A stretch of DNA of 64,000 nucleotides from Arsenicibacter sp965247375 (GTDB taxonomy: Bacteria > Bacteroidota > Bacteroidia > Cytophagales > Spirosomataceae), in NCBI GenBank assembly GCA_965247375.1, contig CBDFHU010000072.1:1-64000 (forward strand), read 5' to 3'. The notes beneath the pieces were generated by a model. That model saw only the letters and a program-made list of their open reading frames with translations, had not been told where the DNA came from and did not search any database. How positions within the stretch are numbered: position 1 is the stretch's first letter; each line of letters opens with the position of its first letter. Of the stretch, positions 42,326-51,670 are shown piece by piece. The position numbers and the translations under genes are program-made.

Positions 42326-43420
42326 CTATTTAGTCACTGCAAGCCCCACAAAGGAGTCGGCCGTACCGTAGTAGAGGAACCATTTGCCTTTGAAGTAGAC
42401 AAGGCCCTCGGCAAATGTGGTTCCGGATTTATACTGTCCGGCAACCTCGTGCGGCAACGTTGGTTTCAGGAACGAGTTGTCGGAGCGCCCAATCATTTTT
42501 TCGGGGTTTGCCGGATCAAAAATCATCTGCCCGACTGAATACGTACCTTTCGCCAGGTTCGGATCGGCATTCTGATTGGTTGCGTTCCGGCCATTGTAGA
42601 GCAATACAATGCCTTTTTCGGTGATAACGGCCGGAGGCCCGCACTCGGTCAGGCTACTGTCGAACTTACCGGGACGGGGTCTCGCCACCGCCAACAGATC
42701 GCCTTTTTCGGTCAGGAGCGGATACCAGTCGTACAGGTTTTCCGACCATGCCAGGTTGACGAGGTGTTCGCCCCAGTACATCCAGTACTTACCGTTGATT
42801 TTAGCCACAACAGGCTTATTTTTCACCATTTTCGTCACGATAGACCCCGATTTGCTGGGTACGTTCAGAAACTTCTGATTATGGGCTACGGCGAAGGCCG
42901 GCCCTTTTTTCTCCCAGTGAATGAGGTCTTTCGAGAACGCAATCGACAGGCGGGGTGTCTTGTAATTCCAAGAGGTATAGGCTACTACATACGTCCCGTC
43001 CTCGGTTTCGACCAGTCGGGGGTCTTCACAGCCGCCCGGACTGTCATACTGCTTAAACGCATCGTTGTCAGGGTATAAGACCGGTGTCGGGTATTTTTTG
43101 AAGTGGATGCCGTCCTCACTTTCGGCCAGCCCCAGGCGGGATGTACGCCCCCCGAGGTGAGCGGCCGGATTGTCTTCGCAGCGATACAGCAGATACACTT
43201 TGTTGTTCCGCACAATAGCCGCCGGATTAAAGACATCGGCTTTCTGCCAGCGGACTTCCTGATTTTTAACGGGACAGATAAACGTGTAGCTGGAATCAGC
43301 ACGGACAATGGGATTCTGGTCGGGCTTGTAGAAGCTGTCGACATTGATGTTCAGGGGGCGCTGCGGAGCACAACTCAGCATCAGCGCACCGACGCATAGG
43401 GAAAGCAGGTTACGATACAT
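42326..43420 (-). CDS. GH130-like beta-propeller glycoside phosphorylase, lipoprotein
   Basis: A 364-residue lipoprotein (MLSCAPQ lipobox) with a five-bladed propeller of the GH130 type: FNPAAIVRNNKVYLLYRCED, GGCEDPRLVETEDGTYVV, ECGPPAVITEKGIVLLYNG and GTTFAEGLVYFKGKWFLYYG. GH130 enzymes are mainly mannoside phosphorylases or mannosidases that act on beta-mannosyl linkages. The next gene on the same strand is a GH5 hydrolase five bases away, so the two likely act together on a beta-mannan or glucan. Confidence 0.86.
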   Translation of the reverse strand: MYRNLLSLCVGALMLSCAPQRPLNINVDSFYKPDQNPIVRADSSYTFICPVKNQEVRWQKADVFNPAAIVRNNKVYLLYRCEDNPAAHLGGRTSRLGLAESEDGIHFKKYPTPVLYPDNDAFKQYDSPGGCEDPRLVETEDGTYVVAYTSWNYKTPRLSIAFSKDLIHWEKKGPAFAVAHNQKFLNVPSKSGSIVTKMVKNKPVVAKINGKYWMYWGEHLVNLAWSENLYDWYPLLTEKGDLLAVARPRPGKFDSSLTECGPPAVITEKGIVLLYNGRNATNQNADPNLAKGTYSVGQMIFDPANPEKMIGRSDNSFLKPTLPHEVAGQYKSGTTFAEGLVYFKGKWFLYYGTADSFVGLAVTK

Positions 43421-43424
43421 GGAA

Positions 43425-44579
43425 TCAGGCGTTCATCAGGAGGGTTAATAATTTACGGTCAAGTTTGTAGCCATGCCAGTCTTCATAGGCTACGTCGGTT
43501 CGTTTGGAGTTCATGACACCAAAGTCGCCGATAAATTCCCACAAAGCAAAGCCGATGCCGTTGGCCGACAGGATGCTGAGCACATCGCCGAACCACGCCA
43601 GAAAGACATCGTGCGGGGTTTTGTTCCAGCAGCCACATTCGCCGCAATGCACACCAACACCCTGTTTTACGAGGTCAATCCACGGCTGGTAAAAGGTTTC
43701 GAGCATCTGCCGGCTCAGGTACTGGTTACCCACCTGCCCCGGCCATTTCGGTTCGGGCTGGCGATCAGGGTCTTTTACGGCCCACGGGGCTTTGTAATGG
43801 GAAATACTGCCGGGCGTATACCCCCGGCAACTTTGGGCAATATCCAGATCAGCCAGCTCCGGAATTACCGTGGAGCCTCCGCTGTTTCCGTCGGCGATGA
43901 TGAGGTGTTTCCTGTTTTCGCGCCGGATCGCATCCGAGGCCGCTATCGCTACCCGCCGGTAATCAGCTCCCGGTACCGGGCCGCTTTTTGAATGCTGGTC
44001 GTTCATATCCGCCCGCATACTGGGTTCATTCAGGAGATCGAAGCTGATTTTTTTGGCCGATACGTTTTTATAGCGCTTTGCCCACATGTTCCAATGGAAA
44101 CAGAACGCATCAACTGCCGCCTGATCAGTCCAGAGGTTATAGGGCTCGTTGAAGCCGGCATTGATGCAATAGCCGGGTGCACGGTGCAGGTTCAGACTGA
44201 CGTGGAGTTTGTGTTTATGAGCCAGATGCACCAGCTGGTCGATCCGCTCAACAGCCCGTTCATCAATCTGATAGACTTCATCCGGTTTGATCGGCCGGCT
44301 ACGGTCAAAAGACAGATAATAGGGATACGCCATCGGGAGCCGGACAAAATCGAATCCCCAGTCCTGCATCCATTTCAGATGATCTTCGGTTGTTGCGGGC
44401 CGGCTACGGGCCGGATCGGGGGAAAAGAAGTCGAGTAAATTAAAGCCTTTCCATTTCGGCAGTTTGTTCTGTGGCTTTACGCCGGTAGCGGCCAGTGTCA
44501 TCGACCCCGTCGCCCCTACCGTTGCTGCCACCGTTGCTGCCACCGCCGCCGCCTGCTGAATAAACGTTCGTCGCTGCAT
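43425..44579 (-). CDS. GH5 family glycoside hydrolase
   Basis: A 384-residue secreted enzyme with a basic N-terminus (RRTFIQQ) and Ala-rich signal. GH5 signatures: KGFNLLDF, HVSLNLHRAPGYC, the acid/base in FDLLNEPSM and the nucleophile in GVHCGECGCW near residue 316. GH5 retains configuration and includes cellulases and mannanases; the linked GH130 gene favours mannan. It is followed at once by the GH130 gene, so the pair is an operon. No SusCD genes adjoin. Confidence 0.86.
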   Translation of the reverse strand: MQRRTFIQQAAAVAATVAATVGATGSMTLAATGVKPQNKLPKWKGFNLLDFFSPDPARSRPATTEDHLKWMQDWGFDFVRLPMAYPYYLSFDRSRPIKPDEVYQIDERAVERIDQLVHLAHKHKLHVSLNLHRAPGYCINAGFNEPYNLWTDQAAVDAFCFHWNMWAKRYKNVSAKKISFDLLNEPSMRADMNDQHSKSGPVPGADYRRVAIAASDAIRRENRKHLIIADGNSGGSTVIPELADLDIAQSCRGYTPGSISHYKAPWAVKDPDRQPEPKWPGQVGNQYLSRQMLETFYQPWIDLVKQGVGVHCGECGCWNKTPHDVFLAWFGDVLSILSANGIGFALWEFIGDFGVMNSKRTDVAYEDWHGYKLDRKLLTLLMNA

Positions 44580-44610
44580 GGTAAGAGAGAAAAAGCCCGG
44601 CCTTATCTAC

Positions 44611-44740
44611 TCAAAGAGCGAAAGAGCGGCTGCGTTGCAGCAAAGAGCGGCCGCCGCGCGGCGAAAGAGCGAGCTTGCGCAGCTATCCCGCCACCCAATA
44701 GTTCTTTCACTCTTTAACTCTCTCGCTCTTTCACTCTTTG
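44611..44740. repeat. Imperfect palindrome with AAAGAGCGAAAGAGCG ends, copy 1
   Basis: Left end TCAAAGAGCGAAAGAGCG and inverted right end CGCTCTTTCACTCTTTGA (17 of 18 paired) enclose a low-complexity interior with GCGGCCGCCGCGCGGC. A related copy is at 47341-47475, so the two bracket the first permease gene. Confidence 0.75.
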
Positions 44741-44746
44741 ATATAC

Positions 44747-44781
44747 GTCCGCAAATGAACGGACACTGTCCGATGGCGGAC
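44747..44781 (+). promoter_or_regulatory. Nested GTCCGC/GCGGAC inverted repeat, candidate operator
   Basis: Outer GTCCGC ... GCGGAC and inner CGGACA-C-TGTCCG are both inverted repeats. It lies upstream of the permease gene starting at 44958. The same TGTCCG motif appears in the hairpins at 49939 and 59874. Confidence 0.45.
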
Positions 44782-44865
44782 AAAAAACGACACACAACGC
44801 AACTTAACCACTTATTTTCAGGCACTTACTATTCCGGTACAGGATTTGACGGAAGAACTATAGAA

Positions 44866-44900
44866 TAGTGGTGGCACGATTCTACGTCGTGCCACCACTA
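44866..44900. repeat. REP-like palindrome, GTGGTGGCACGA family, copy 2
   Basis: Arms TAGTGGTGGCACGA (14 bp) around a seven-base centre TTCTACG. It is the inverted relative of 34331-34361 and lies 58 bp before the permease start; the open frame across it is not translated. Confidence 0.85.
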
Positions 44901-44957
44901 CCGGCTACAGCAACAACCAGCAACTCAACCAGCAACTCAGTAACCCGACAAATCGCT

Positions 44958-47339
44958 ATGCTTCGTAATTACCTTAAAATCGCGGTCCGCAGTCTGTGGA
45001 AAAACCGGTTGTTTACGACGATCAATATCGTGGGCTTGTCAACCGGCCTGGCCAGTGTGATTATACTGCTCTTGTTCGTGCAGAAGTCCTTTACGTTTGA
45101 CGGATTTCACCGCGATATTGACCGGCTGTATTTCGTACAAACGAAAAGCGACGATAAGGCCTACGGGCAAACGGTCTATCCGCTGCTGGGTCAACTGCTT
45201 AAGGATTACCCTGATATTGAAACCGGTACGCACATTCAGACCTGGAGTTATCCGTGGATTACTGCCAATGGCAAAAACGTCCAGGAGTCAACGATTTACG
45301 CCGATTCTACCTTTTTTGACGTCTTTTCCTTTCCGTTAAAATACGGCAGCGCGGCTACGGCACTCAAAACTAAACAGTCCGTTGTACTGGTCGATAAGGT
45401 TGCTCAAAACCTGTTCGGCGATACCAATCCGGTCGGGAAAGTGGTTACGCTGGATGACACGCTGCAATACACCATTACCGGCGTACTGAACGAACTTCCC
45501 GCCAATTCATCCATTCAGTTTGATGTATTGCTCCCGGCGGCCAACCTGTATGACTTTCCGGGCTTCAAAGAGAATGCGGACTGGTATAACACGTTTGCGC
45601 AGATTTTCGTGAAGCTCCGGCCCGACGCCGACCCGCGCAAGCTGGAGGCTAAGTTCCCGGCCCTGGTTAAAACGCACTTTCACAGGGAGGCGCAGAACCG
45701 GCAGATTCTGCTGGCCCCGTTCAAAGACCGCGTTTTTATCGATGAACCAAACTTCAAAAACATCCTGTACGGCGCCATTACCATTGCGGCCTTCATCCTG
45801 CTCATTACCAGTATCAATCTTATCAACCTGAGTATGGCGTCTTCGCTGACGCGCATCAAGGAGGTCTCCGTAAAACGCGTTATCGGTTCGGCTACCCGTC
45901 AGATTCTGGCGCAGTTCTGGGTCGAAGCCGGCCTCGTGGTATTTCTCTCGCTCGGGCTGTCCTTGCTCTTTGCTTTTTATGTGCTGGTGCCGCAGTTTAA
46001 TGAATTCCGGCAAGGCCGTATGCAACTGACCATCGACCCGGCCACCGATTATCCGACGTTTCTGCGCGTGTTCGGAATTGCGTTGCTCGTTACCCTGGTT
46101 GCAGGTACCTATCCTGCCTACCAGCTCAACAAACTCAACCTGACCAACAGTCTTAAAGGCAAACTGCAAAGTAACCCGCGCGGCAACCGGATGACCCAGA
46201 ACAGCCTGATTGTGGTCCAGTTTGCCATTGCCGTAATCTTTATCATCGGTACCATTGCCGTCCGCCAGCAAATCAGTTTTATGAAAAGCGCGGATTTAGG
46301 GTTCAACAAAGACAACCTGCTGGTCGTCAGCACAAATCTGGACTACAAAGACCCGAAAACGGCAAACAGCCAGTTTACCGGCATCATTGACAGGCTCCGT
46401 AAAAACCCGCACGTCACCAGCCTGGCCAGTTCGGAGGTTATCCCGACCCGCTACTGGTCCAATTACAACGATTATGAACCCGTTGGCCCCGCCAGAAAGT
46501 TTGTGAACCTGCGACACGTTGCCGGCGGTATTGGCTATACGCAAACCTTTGGCATCCGGCTTGTCGAAGGCCGTGATTTTTCAGAGACGATTGCCAGCGA
46601 CGCCACTTCGAAACCTGTTTTAATCAACGAATCAGCCAAAAAAGCATTTGGCTGGACCACGGCAGTCGGCAAACAGATTCAGGGCCGCAACTCCTCCGAA
46701 GTTCTGACGGTAATCGGTGTGATGAAAGACTTTCACTACCAGTCGCTGAAAGACAAGATTGAACCACTGCTGCATTGGTACGGTGGTAAAATGGACCTGA
46801 AAGACTACCTCACGATCCGGCTCGACGACATCCGGAACAGCCCTGCTATCGTGGCGGAACTGGACGCGGCCTTTAAACAGATACCCGCAAAACGACCCTT
46901 CAAATACGTTTACATGAGCGACGAAGTTGACAAGACCTACATGGGAACTGAAGGCGTCTGGAAAATGATCAACTTCACGGCCATTCTGGCCATTCTGACG
47001 GCCTGTGCCGGTATTTTCGGCCTGATCACACTGGCTGCACGTCAGCGGACGAAAGAAATCGGCATCCGGAAAGTACTCGGGGCGTCGGTGGTCAGCATTA
47101 CGGTTATGCTCTGCCGGCACTTCCTGTGGCTGGTTGCGCTGGCAGCCTTCATTGCCATACCGCTTGCCTATTGGGGACTCGACAAGTACCTGAGTGCCTA
47201 CGCCTACCGCGCTCCGCTCAGTGCCTGGATATTCGTCACCGGCGGCATTTCAGCCCTGCTGATTGCCTTGCTGACCATCAGCTACCAAACCATCCGCGCC
47301 GCCCTCATCAATCCCGTACGGTCATTAAAGAGTGAATGA
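44958..47339 (+). CDS. FtsX-like ABC transporter permease (MacB type), 1
   Basis: A 793-residue membrane protein. It starts MLRNYLKIAVRSLWKNRLF, the typical Bacteroidota FtsX/MacB permease start, with the first membrane helix at residues 20-42, a periplasmic MacB_PCD domain to about 280, a membrane domain at about 280-430 containing RIKEVSVKRVIGS, a second periplasmic domain, and a C-terminal three-helix domain with KEIGIRKVLGAS. The two IRKVLGAS-like elements mark fused copies in one chain. No ATPase gene is adjacent, so it must pair with one elsewhere. First of three related permeases. Confidence 0.9.
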   Translation: MLRNYLKIAVRSLWKNRLFTTINIVGLSTGLASVIILLLFVQKSFTFDGFHRDIDRLYFVQTKSDDKAYGQTVYPLLGQLLKDYPDIETGTHIQTWSYPWITANGKNVQESTIYADSTFFDVFSFPLKYGSAATALKTKQSVVLVDKVAQNLFGDTNPVGKVVTLDDTLQYTITGVLNELPANSSIQFDVLLPAANLYDFPGFKENADWYNTFAQIFVKLRPDADPRKLEAKFPALVKTHFHREAQNRQILLAPFKDRVFIDEPNFKNILYGAITIAAFILLITSINLINLSMASSLTRIKEVSVKRVIGSATRQILAQFWVEAGLVVFLSLGLSLLFAFYVLVPQFNEFRQGRMQLTIDPATDYPTFLRVFGIALLVTLVAGTYPAYQLNKLNLTNSLKGKLQSNPRGNRMTQNSLIVVQFAIAVIFIIGTIAVRQQISFMKSADLGFNKDNLLVVSTNLDYKDPKTANSQFTGIIDRLRKNPHVTSLASSEVIPTRYWSNYNDYEPVGPARKFVNLRHVAGGIGYTQTFGIRLVEGRDFSETIASDATSKPVLINESAKKAFGWTTAVGKQIQGRNSSEVLTVIGVMKDFHYQSLKDKIEPLLHWYGGKMDLKDYLTIRLDDIRNSPAIVAELDAAFKQIPAKRPFKYVYMSDEVDKTYMGTEGVWKMINFTAILAILTACAGIFGLITLAARQRTKEIGIRKVLGASVVSITVMLCRHFLWLVALAAFIAIPLAYWGLDKYLSAYAYRAPLSAWIFVTGGISALLIALLTISYQTIRAALINPVRSLKSE

Positions 47340-47340
47340 A

Positions 47341-47475
47341 ATAAAGAGCGAAAGAGCGGCCGCCGCGCGGCAAAAGAGCGAAAGAGCGAATGTGTGCTGA
47401 CGCAGCTCTCTTCCCGCACAGCGGCTTGCGCGGCAGCCATTCTTTCGCTATTTCACTCTTTCACTCTTTCGCTAT
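47341..47475. repeat. Imperfect palindrome with AAAGAGCGAAAGAGCG ends, copy 2
   Basis: Shares AAAGAGCGAAAGAGCGGC and CTTTCACTCTTTC-type ends with 44611-44740 but the interior differs. It begins 2 bp after the first permease's stop codon and ends 8 bp before the second permease's start. Confidence 0.7.
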
Positions 47476-47482
47476 TTGTCCC

Positions 47483-49936
47483 ATGTTCAACAACTACTTT
47501 AAAATCGCCTGGAGAAATCTGCTGCAACAGAAGGTTTTCTCATTTATCAACATTTTCGGGCTGACCATCGGCCTGACTTGTTGTTTTCTGATTCTGCTGT
47601 TTGTCCGGCATGAACTTAGCTACGACAAGTTTCATGCGAAGTACGACCGCATCTACCGGATTAGTTATCTGCCCAAATTCGCGGGGCTGACCGAACCACT
47701 CGCCCTGACGCCGCCGCCGGTTTCGCCGCTGCTGGCGTCAGCTTTTTCGGAAGTGGAAACGTCGGCGCGGATGTTCCGTAGCCCGTCTACGGTTGAGGTA
47801 CGGACCAATCCGCAAAGCGCTCCGGTTAAGTTTGACGAAGCGCGGTTCTTCTTCAGCGATCCGGCCATTCTCAACATCTTCTCGTTCATATTTCTGAAAG
47901 GCGATCCGAAAACGGCCCTGCGCGATAAATTTTCAATCGTGTTATCCGAAAAAGCGGCACAACGCTACTTTGGCCAAACAGACCCGATCGGTAAAACGCT
48001 GACCTACGAAGGCAAACACCCGATGACGGTTACCGGTGTCATTGCCGACTTCCCCGATAATTCGCATATCTATCCGGAACTGATCTCAAACTACGAGACC
48101 ATGTTCGCGACGGAGAATGAAGCGGCCCGTAAAAACCTGCCCTATAACTTCGTCATTTCCCATTCATACACGTATGTGCTCCTGCGGCCGGGCCGCTCAC
48201 CGGAGAGCGTGAACGCCCGTTTTCCGGCCTTTCTGAAAGCCCACGCCGACAAGGAAATTGCGTCCGGAATCGAGTATGCGCTGGAGCCGATGCGTGACTT
48301 TCACCTTCGCTCAACGGCACAGAATACACCTGAACCTGCCGGCAGCATGACCTATGTGTACATTTTTATGGGCATTGCGGGCATTACGCTCCTGATTGCG
48401 TGCATCAACTTCATTAACCTGTCAACCGCCCGCTCGCTGCGCCGCGCTAAGGAAGTCGGTATCCGGAAAGTCCTGGGTAGTGCCCGGAAACAACTGATCG
48501 GACAGTTTTTAGGGGAATCCATGCTGTTGAGCGCGTTTGCCTTGCTGCTGTCTCTGGTCCTGATCAGTATACTGCTTCCTGTACTGAACACCCTCACCAA
48601 CAAGCAATTGACACTGCATTATCTGCTTCAGGATATGTGGCTGCTGCCTTCATTTATCAGCATTGCCGTTTTGTCGGGCGTACTGTCGGGGGTATATCCA
48701 GCCTTTTTTGTATCCGGCTTTCAACCCATCGCAACGCTGAAAGGCAGTTTTTCGAGTGCTAATGCGAAGGGCGGCATCCTGCGTGAAGCCCTGCTGGGTG
48801 TTCAGCTGGTGGCGTCGATCTGCCTCATTATCGGGGCACTGGTTACCTTTCAGCAACTGGCCTTTCTGCGTGATCAGCCGCTTGGCTTCGACAAGGATTT
48901 TATCATTACGGTAAACACCCGGAATCAGAAAATTACCAACGTTTTTACAACCGCATCGGACAGCAGCTACCAACGGCTGAAAACATTCCGCGAGGTATTG
49001 CTACGCAATCCGCAGGTTCAGGACGTGACGTTATCCAATGCGCCGCTTGGGTCGGGAGGCGTACACCGGAATGTGGTGCCGGAAGGCTATACGCAGAAAG
49101 AAAACCTGATGTTCACGTCCATCCTGGCCGTTGACCACAACTTTGCCGAAACATACGGACTTAAACTGGTAGCCGGACGTCAATTCTCGGAAGCCTATAC
49201 CACCGACAAAAGCGCCGCGTTTCTCATCAACGAAGCGGCCGTGAAGCAATATGGCTGGAAAACGCCTTCGGCCGCCGTCGGTAAAGGTCTCAACGTAGAG
49301 GGCAAACAAGGTAAGATCATCGGTGTGCTGAAAGATTTTCATAACCGGTCGCTGTATGCACCGATTGACGGGTTGGTCATGAGTATTTCGCAGCCTGAGC
49401 TAAGTGTCTTTTCGATTAAGCTCCGCCCGAAGCAGGTTGAGCAAACCATTGGCTTCATCCGGCAGCAGTGGGATCAGTTTTTCCCCGAAAAAAGCTTCGA
49501 TTACGCGTTTCTGGACCAGAATCTGGCGCAGCAATATGACCGTGACCAGCGTCTGAGCAAACTTATCAGCTACTTTGCCATCATGACCATCCTGATTTCC
49601 TGCATGGGCCTGTTCGGTCTGGTTTCGCTGGCCACACAGCAAAAAACAAAGGAAATCGGCATCCGGAAAGTGCTGGGCGCATCGGTCCCGGGGCTGGTGG
49701 CAATGTTGTCGAAAGGCTACGTCCGGCTCGTACTGATTGCGATGGTGGTGGCTTCACCGCTGGCGTGGTGGGGCATGAACAAGTGGCTGCAAACCTTCGC
49801 GTATAAAGTTGATGTGGCGTGGTGGGTCTTCGCCCTTGCCGGTATGCTGACGTTGTTCATCACGCTCATTACCGTTTCGTTTCAGTCGGTTAAGGCCGCG
49901 CTCGTTAATCCGGTCCGGTCCCTGCGCAGTGAATAG
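47483..49936 (+). CDS. FtsX-like ABC transporter permease (MacB type), 2
   Basis: An 817-residue relative of the previous gene. Start MFNNYFKIAWRNLLQQKVF; first helix followed by a MacB_PCD periplasmic domain, a middle membrane segment with RRAKEVGIRKVLGSARKQ, a second periplasmic domain, and KEIGIRKVLGAS in the final segment. Start at 47483; the frame opens at 47390. The two permeases are clearly paralogous. They could be read together from a promoter in front of the first, or separately because of the palindrome between them. Confidence 0.9.
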   Translation: MFNNYFKIAWRNLLQQKVFSFINIFGLTIGLTCCFLILLFVRHELSYDKFHAKYDRIYRISYLPKFAGLTEPLALTPPPVSPLLASAFSEVETSARMFRSPSTVEVRTNPQSAPVKFDEARFFFSDPAILNIFSFIFLKGDPKTALRDKFSIVLSEKAAQRYFGQTDPIGKTLTYEGKHPMTVTGVIADFPDNSHIYPELISNYETMFATENEAARKNLPYNFVISHSYTYVLLRPGRSPESVNARFPAFLKAHADKEIASGIEYALEPMRDFHLRSTAQNTPEPAGSMTYVYIFMGIAGITLLIACINFINLSTARSLRRAKEVGIRKVLGSARKQLIGQFLGESMLLSAFALLLSLVLISILLPVLNTLTNKQLTLHYLLQDMWLLPSFISIAVLSGVLSGVYPAFFVSGFQPIATLKGSFSSANAKGGILREALLGVQLVASICLIIGALVTFQQLAFLRDQPLGFDKDFIITVNTRNQKITNVFTTASDSSYQRLKTFREVLLRNPQVQDVTLSNAPLGSGGVHRNVVPEGYTQKENLMFTSILAVDHNFAETYGLKLVAGRQFSEAYTTDKSAAFLINEAAVKQYGWKTPSAAVGKGLNVEGKQGKIIGVLKDFHNRSLYAPIDGLVMSISQPELSVFSIKLRPKQVEQTIGFIRQQWDQFFPEKSFDYAFLDQNLAQQYDRDQRLSKLISYFAIMTILISCMGLFGLVSLATQQKTKEIGIRKVLGASVPGLVAMLSKGYVRLVLIAMVVASPLAWWGMNKWLQTFAYKVDVAWWVFALAGMLTLFITLITVSFQSVKAALVNPVRSLRSE

Positions 49937-49938
49937 AT

Positions 49939-49984
49939 GTTTTGTCCGCAAACGAACGAAAAACCGTCCGTTTGCGGACAAAAC
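49939..49984 (+). promoter_or_regulatory. 20-bp-arm hairpin with GTCCGC motif after permease 2
   Basis: Arms of 20 bp (GTTTTGTCCGCAAACGAACG, one mismatch) around AAAAAC, 3 bp beyond the stop. There is no T run. It shares GTCCGCAAA(C/T)GAACG with the upstream motif at 44747, so it may be an operator-type or terminator-type element. Confidence 0.6.
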
Positions 49985-50039
49985 GCGAATTCACCTAGAA
50001 CACAATAAATTGATTATCAAAGCACTATTATTTTTGGCA

Positions 50040-50197
50040 CAGGATTTGGCATTCTGGTATATGAGGCGTTAGCCCATAAACAACAGATACGATGAAGGTC
50101 CGAAACAATACTGGTATTCCTTTCGGAACGCACTTAATAGCAAAGGGCCAATGGTTTTTCCGGCAGCTACGGGGAAACGATTGGCCCTTATTTTTTA
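50040..50197 (+). ncRNA. Candidate small structured RNA
   Basis: A 160-bp stretch without a plausible gene. TATTTTTG at 50029-50036 fits the -7 promoter element; a first stem TCCGAAA/TTTCGGA at 50099-50127 is followed by stem AAGGGCCAAT/ATTGGCCCTT at 50143-50189 and a T run (TTATTTTTT), an intrinsic terminator. It would give a transcript of about 150 nt. No known RNA family is recognised. Confidence 0.45.
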
Positions 50198-50340
50198 CCG
50201 GCCGGCACCGACAGAACACGTGATCAGAAAATTTTAAGCAGTCTACACGCTTTTTTCATCATTTGTCGTTCTTCATACGTTATTCTCCGCCATCCGGAGC
50301 CATTCAGCAGCTTTTGTACAGTCATCCCCCCCACTCAGGC

Positions 50341-50994
50341 ATGAAACAATTATTCGCTCTTTTCGCCTTACTACTCCTTCAGCTGACAGCCATGGCACAG
50401 CGGTCATCCGTCAGCAAAAACATCATCGTCGATGATCTGATCATGACCATTAAGGTCGACATCGAAGAACCCGGCCGCACGCTCCATTACCACAAGCGGT
50501 TCAACATCGAAGGTCTGGACTCCGCTGAACGGCAGGCACTTGAAACCCGTATTCTGGATTCACTGGGTGTGAACGGCCCTGCCAAGGCCAAACGGTTTCA
50601 GGACAACCAGCCGGTGGCCAGCGCACACGGTGCCGTCATCAGCTCGCGCAGCAGAGGCTACGGCGCTACACAAAGCGACACGCGTCCGGCTAATGTTGAC
50701 CGGCGGACAGCAGGCCAGCAGGTTGACGAAATTATTATAGCCGAACGCAACGGAACCCCCGAACCACAAACGTCAGCTAGCGGCACTGTTGAAAATCTGA
50801 CGACTAACGACAATATGCCGTACAGCAAACAGATTAAGGATGATCCGGAAACCGGTCGCCTGTTTATGCGGTACCGTTATGAAAAAGACGGCGAAGAATT
50901 CATTTTTGAGCGGACTGTCAATGCGCAGGGGAAGTCAGATAAGGAAAAAAGCCGCATTATCCGCGAAACCGAAAAAAGCCTCGGATTAAAATAA
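50341..50994 (+). CDS. Hypothetical secreted protein
   Basis: A 217-residue protein with signal peptide MKQLFALFALLLLQLTAMAQ. The mature part begins RSSVSKNIIVDDLIMTIKVDI with an unusual EEPGRTLHYHKRFNIEGLD; a middle low-complexity stretch (SSRSRGYGATQSDTRP) is followed by a charged C-terminus (YRYEKDGEEFIFERTVNAQG). No family found. It stands alone, 13 bp before another small gene on the same strand. Confidence 0.6.
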   Translation: MKQLFALFALLLLQLTAMAQRSSVSKNIIVDDLIMTIKVDIEEPGRTLHYHKRFNIEGLDSAERQALETRILDSLGVNGPAKAKRFQDNQPVASAHGAVISSRSRGYGATQSDTRPANVDRRTAGQQVDEIIIAERNGTPEPQTSASGTVENLTTNDNMPYSKQIKDDPETGRLFMRYRYEKDGEEFIFERTVNAQGKSDKEKSRIIRETEKSLGLK

Positions 50995-51006
50995 CCCTTT
51001 TCATAT

Positions 51007-51300
51007 ATGGCACATATTGCAATCCCTATTCCGACGGTGCCCGGCAAACAGGACATCGAAATTGACGTAACAATTAACGGCCAGAAACAGGCGCTGCATT
51101 ATCGCGTAGAGTTGTTCTACTGGGGCGATTGCACCGTGCCGTCCTTTGACCGGGTCGACTGCATCCGGCAGATGCTGTCCGGCTACGATCAGGACTGGAC
51201 GCTGTATTACATCGGCTCGCCTACGGACAAATTTGTCCCCGTCACCTTTGTTAAAAAAGAAGATCTGGTCAAACAGCGTCAGTTGATGACTATGGCCTGA
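51007..51300 (+). CDS. Conserved hypothetical protein
   Basis: A 97-residue protein without signal or membrane helix. MAHIAIPIPTVPGKQDIEID, then ALHYRVELFYWGDCTVPS and WTLYYIGSPTDKFVPVTFVKK. Beta-strand rich. No family found. It follows the secreted protein by 13 bp and is followed by a perfect terminator, so the two may be one transcript. Confidence 0.6.
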   Translation: MAHIAIPIPTVPGKQDIEIDVTINGQKQALHYRVELFYWGDCTVPSFDRVDCIRQMLSGYDQDWTLYYIGSPTDKFVPVTFVKKEDLVKQRQLMTMA

Positions 51301-51320
51301 GCTGCCATACCCGCCTGACC

Positions 51321-51360
51321 AGACAGCCGGTAACCAGGCAGGTTACCGGCTGTCTGTTTT
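51321..51360 (+). terminator. Intrinsic terminator between convergent genes
   Basis: A perfect 15-bp stem AGACAGCCGGTAACC around AGGCA, followed by GTTTTT. It ends the plus-strand gene; the convergent cbpM stop lies right at its edge. Confidence 0.88.
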
Positions 51361-51656
51361 TACAGCGGTTCGTAAAACGCCAGCCGGTTTTGCAGCGTGA
51401 CAATCTGCTGCTGCAGATCTTCGACCCGTTCCAGCAGTCCGGTAACGACATCGAGATTATCGGGGTGTATGTCCAGATCCTGATGCAACCGAACCAGTTT
51501 TTCCAGCCGGACCAGTTGTCCGGGATGGATATAGACCATCTGTTCAACCATCACCGTCTCGATCAGGCCGTTGTATTGGAGGGCTTCAATAAAAGTGAAC
51601 TCCACCTGATGATATTGGCAGAACTCGCGGATTGAAATTAAGTTTTCAGTATTCAT
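51360..51656 (-). CDS. cbpM: CbpM chaperone modulator
   Basis: A 98-residue MerR-like protein: NLISIREFCQYHQVEFTFIEAL at the start and a coiled C-terminal half (LERVEDLQQQIVTLQNRLAFY). CbpM binds the J domain of CbpA and inhibits its activity. The gene lies 14 bp downstream of cbpA on the same strand, the standard order. Confidence 0.85.
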   Translation of the reverse strand: MNTENLISIREFCQYHQVEFTFIEALQYNGLIETVMVEQMVYIHPGQLVRLEKLVRLHQDLDIHPDNLDVVTGLLERVEDLQQQIVTLQNRLAFYEPL

Positions 51657-51670
51657 ACAGTGTGTTGCGG

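Noticed and set aside
45507..46271. Minus-strand frame inside permease 1
   Set aside because: Overlaps a conserved permease; no recognisable features.
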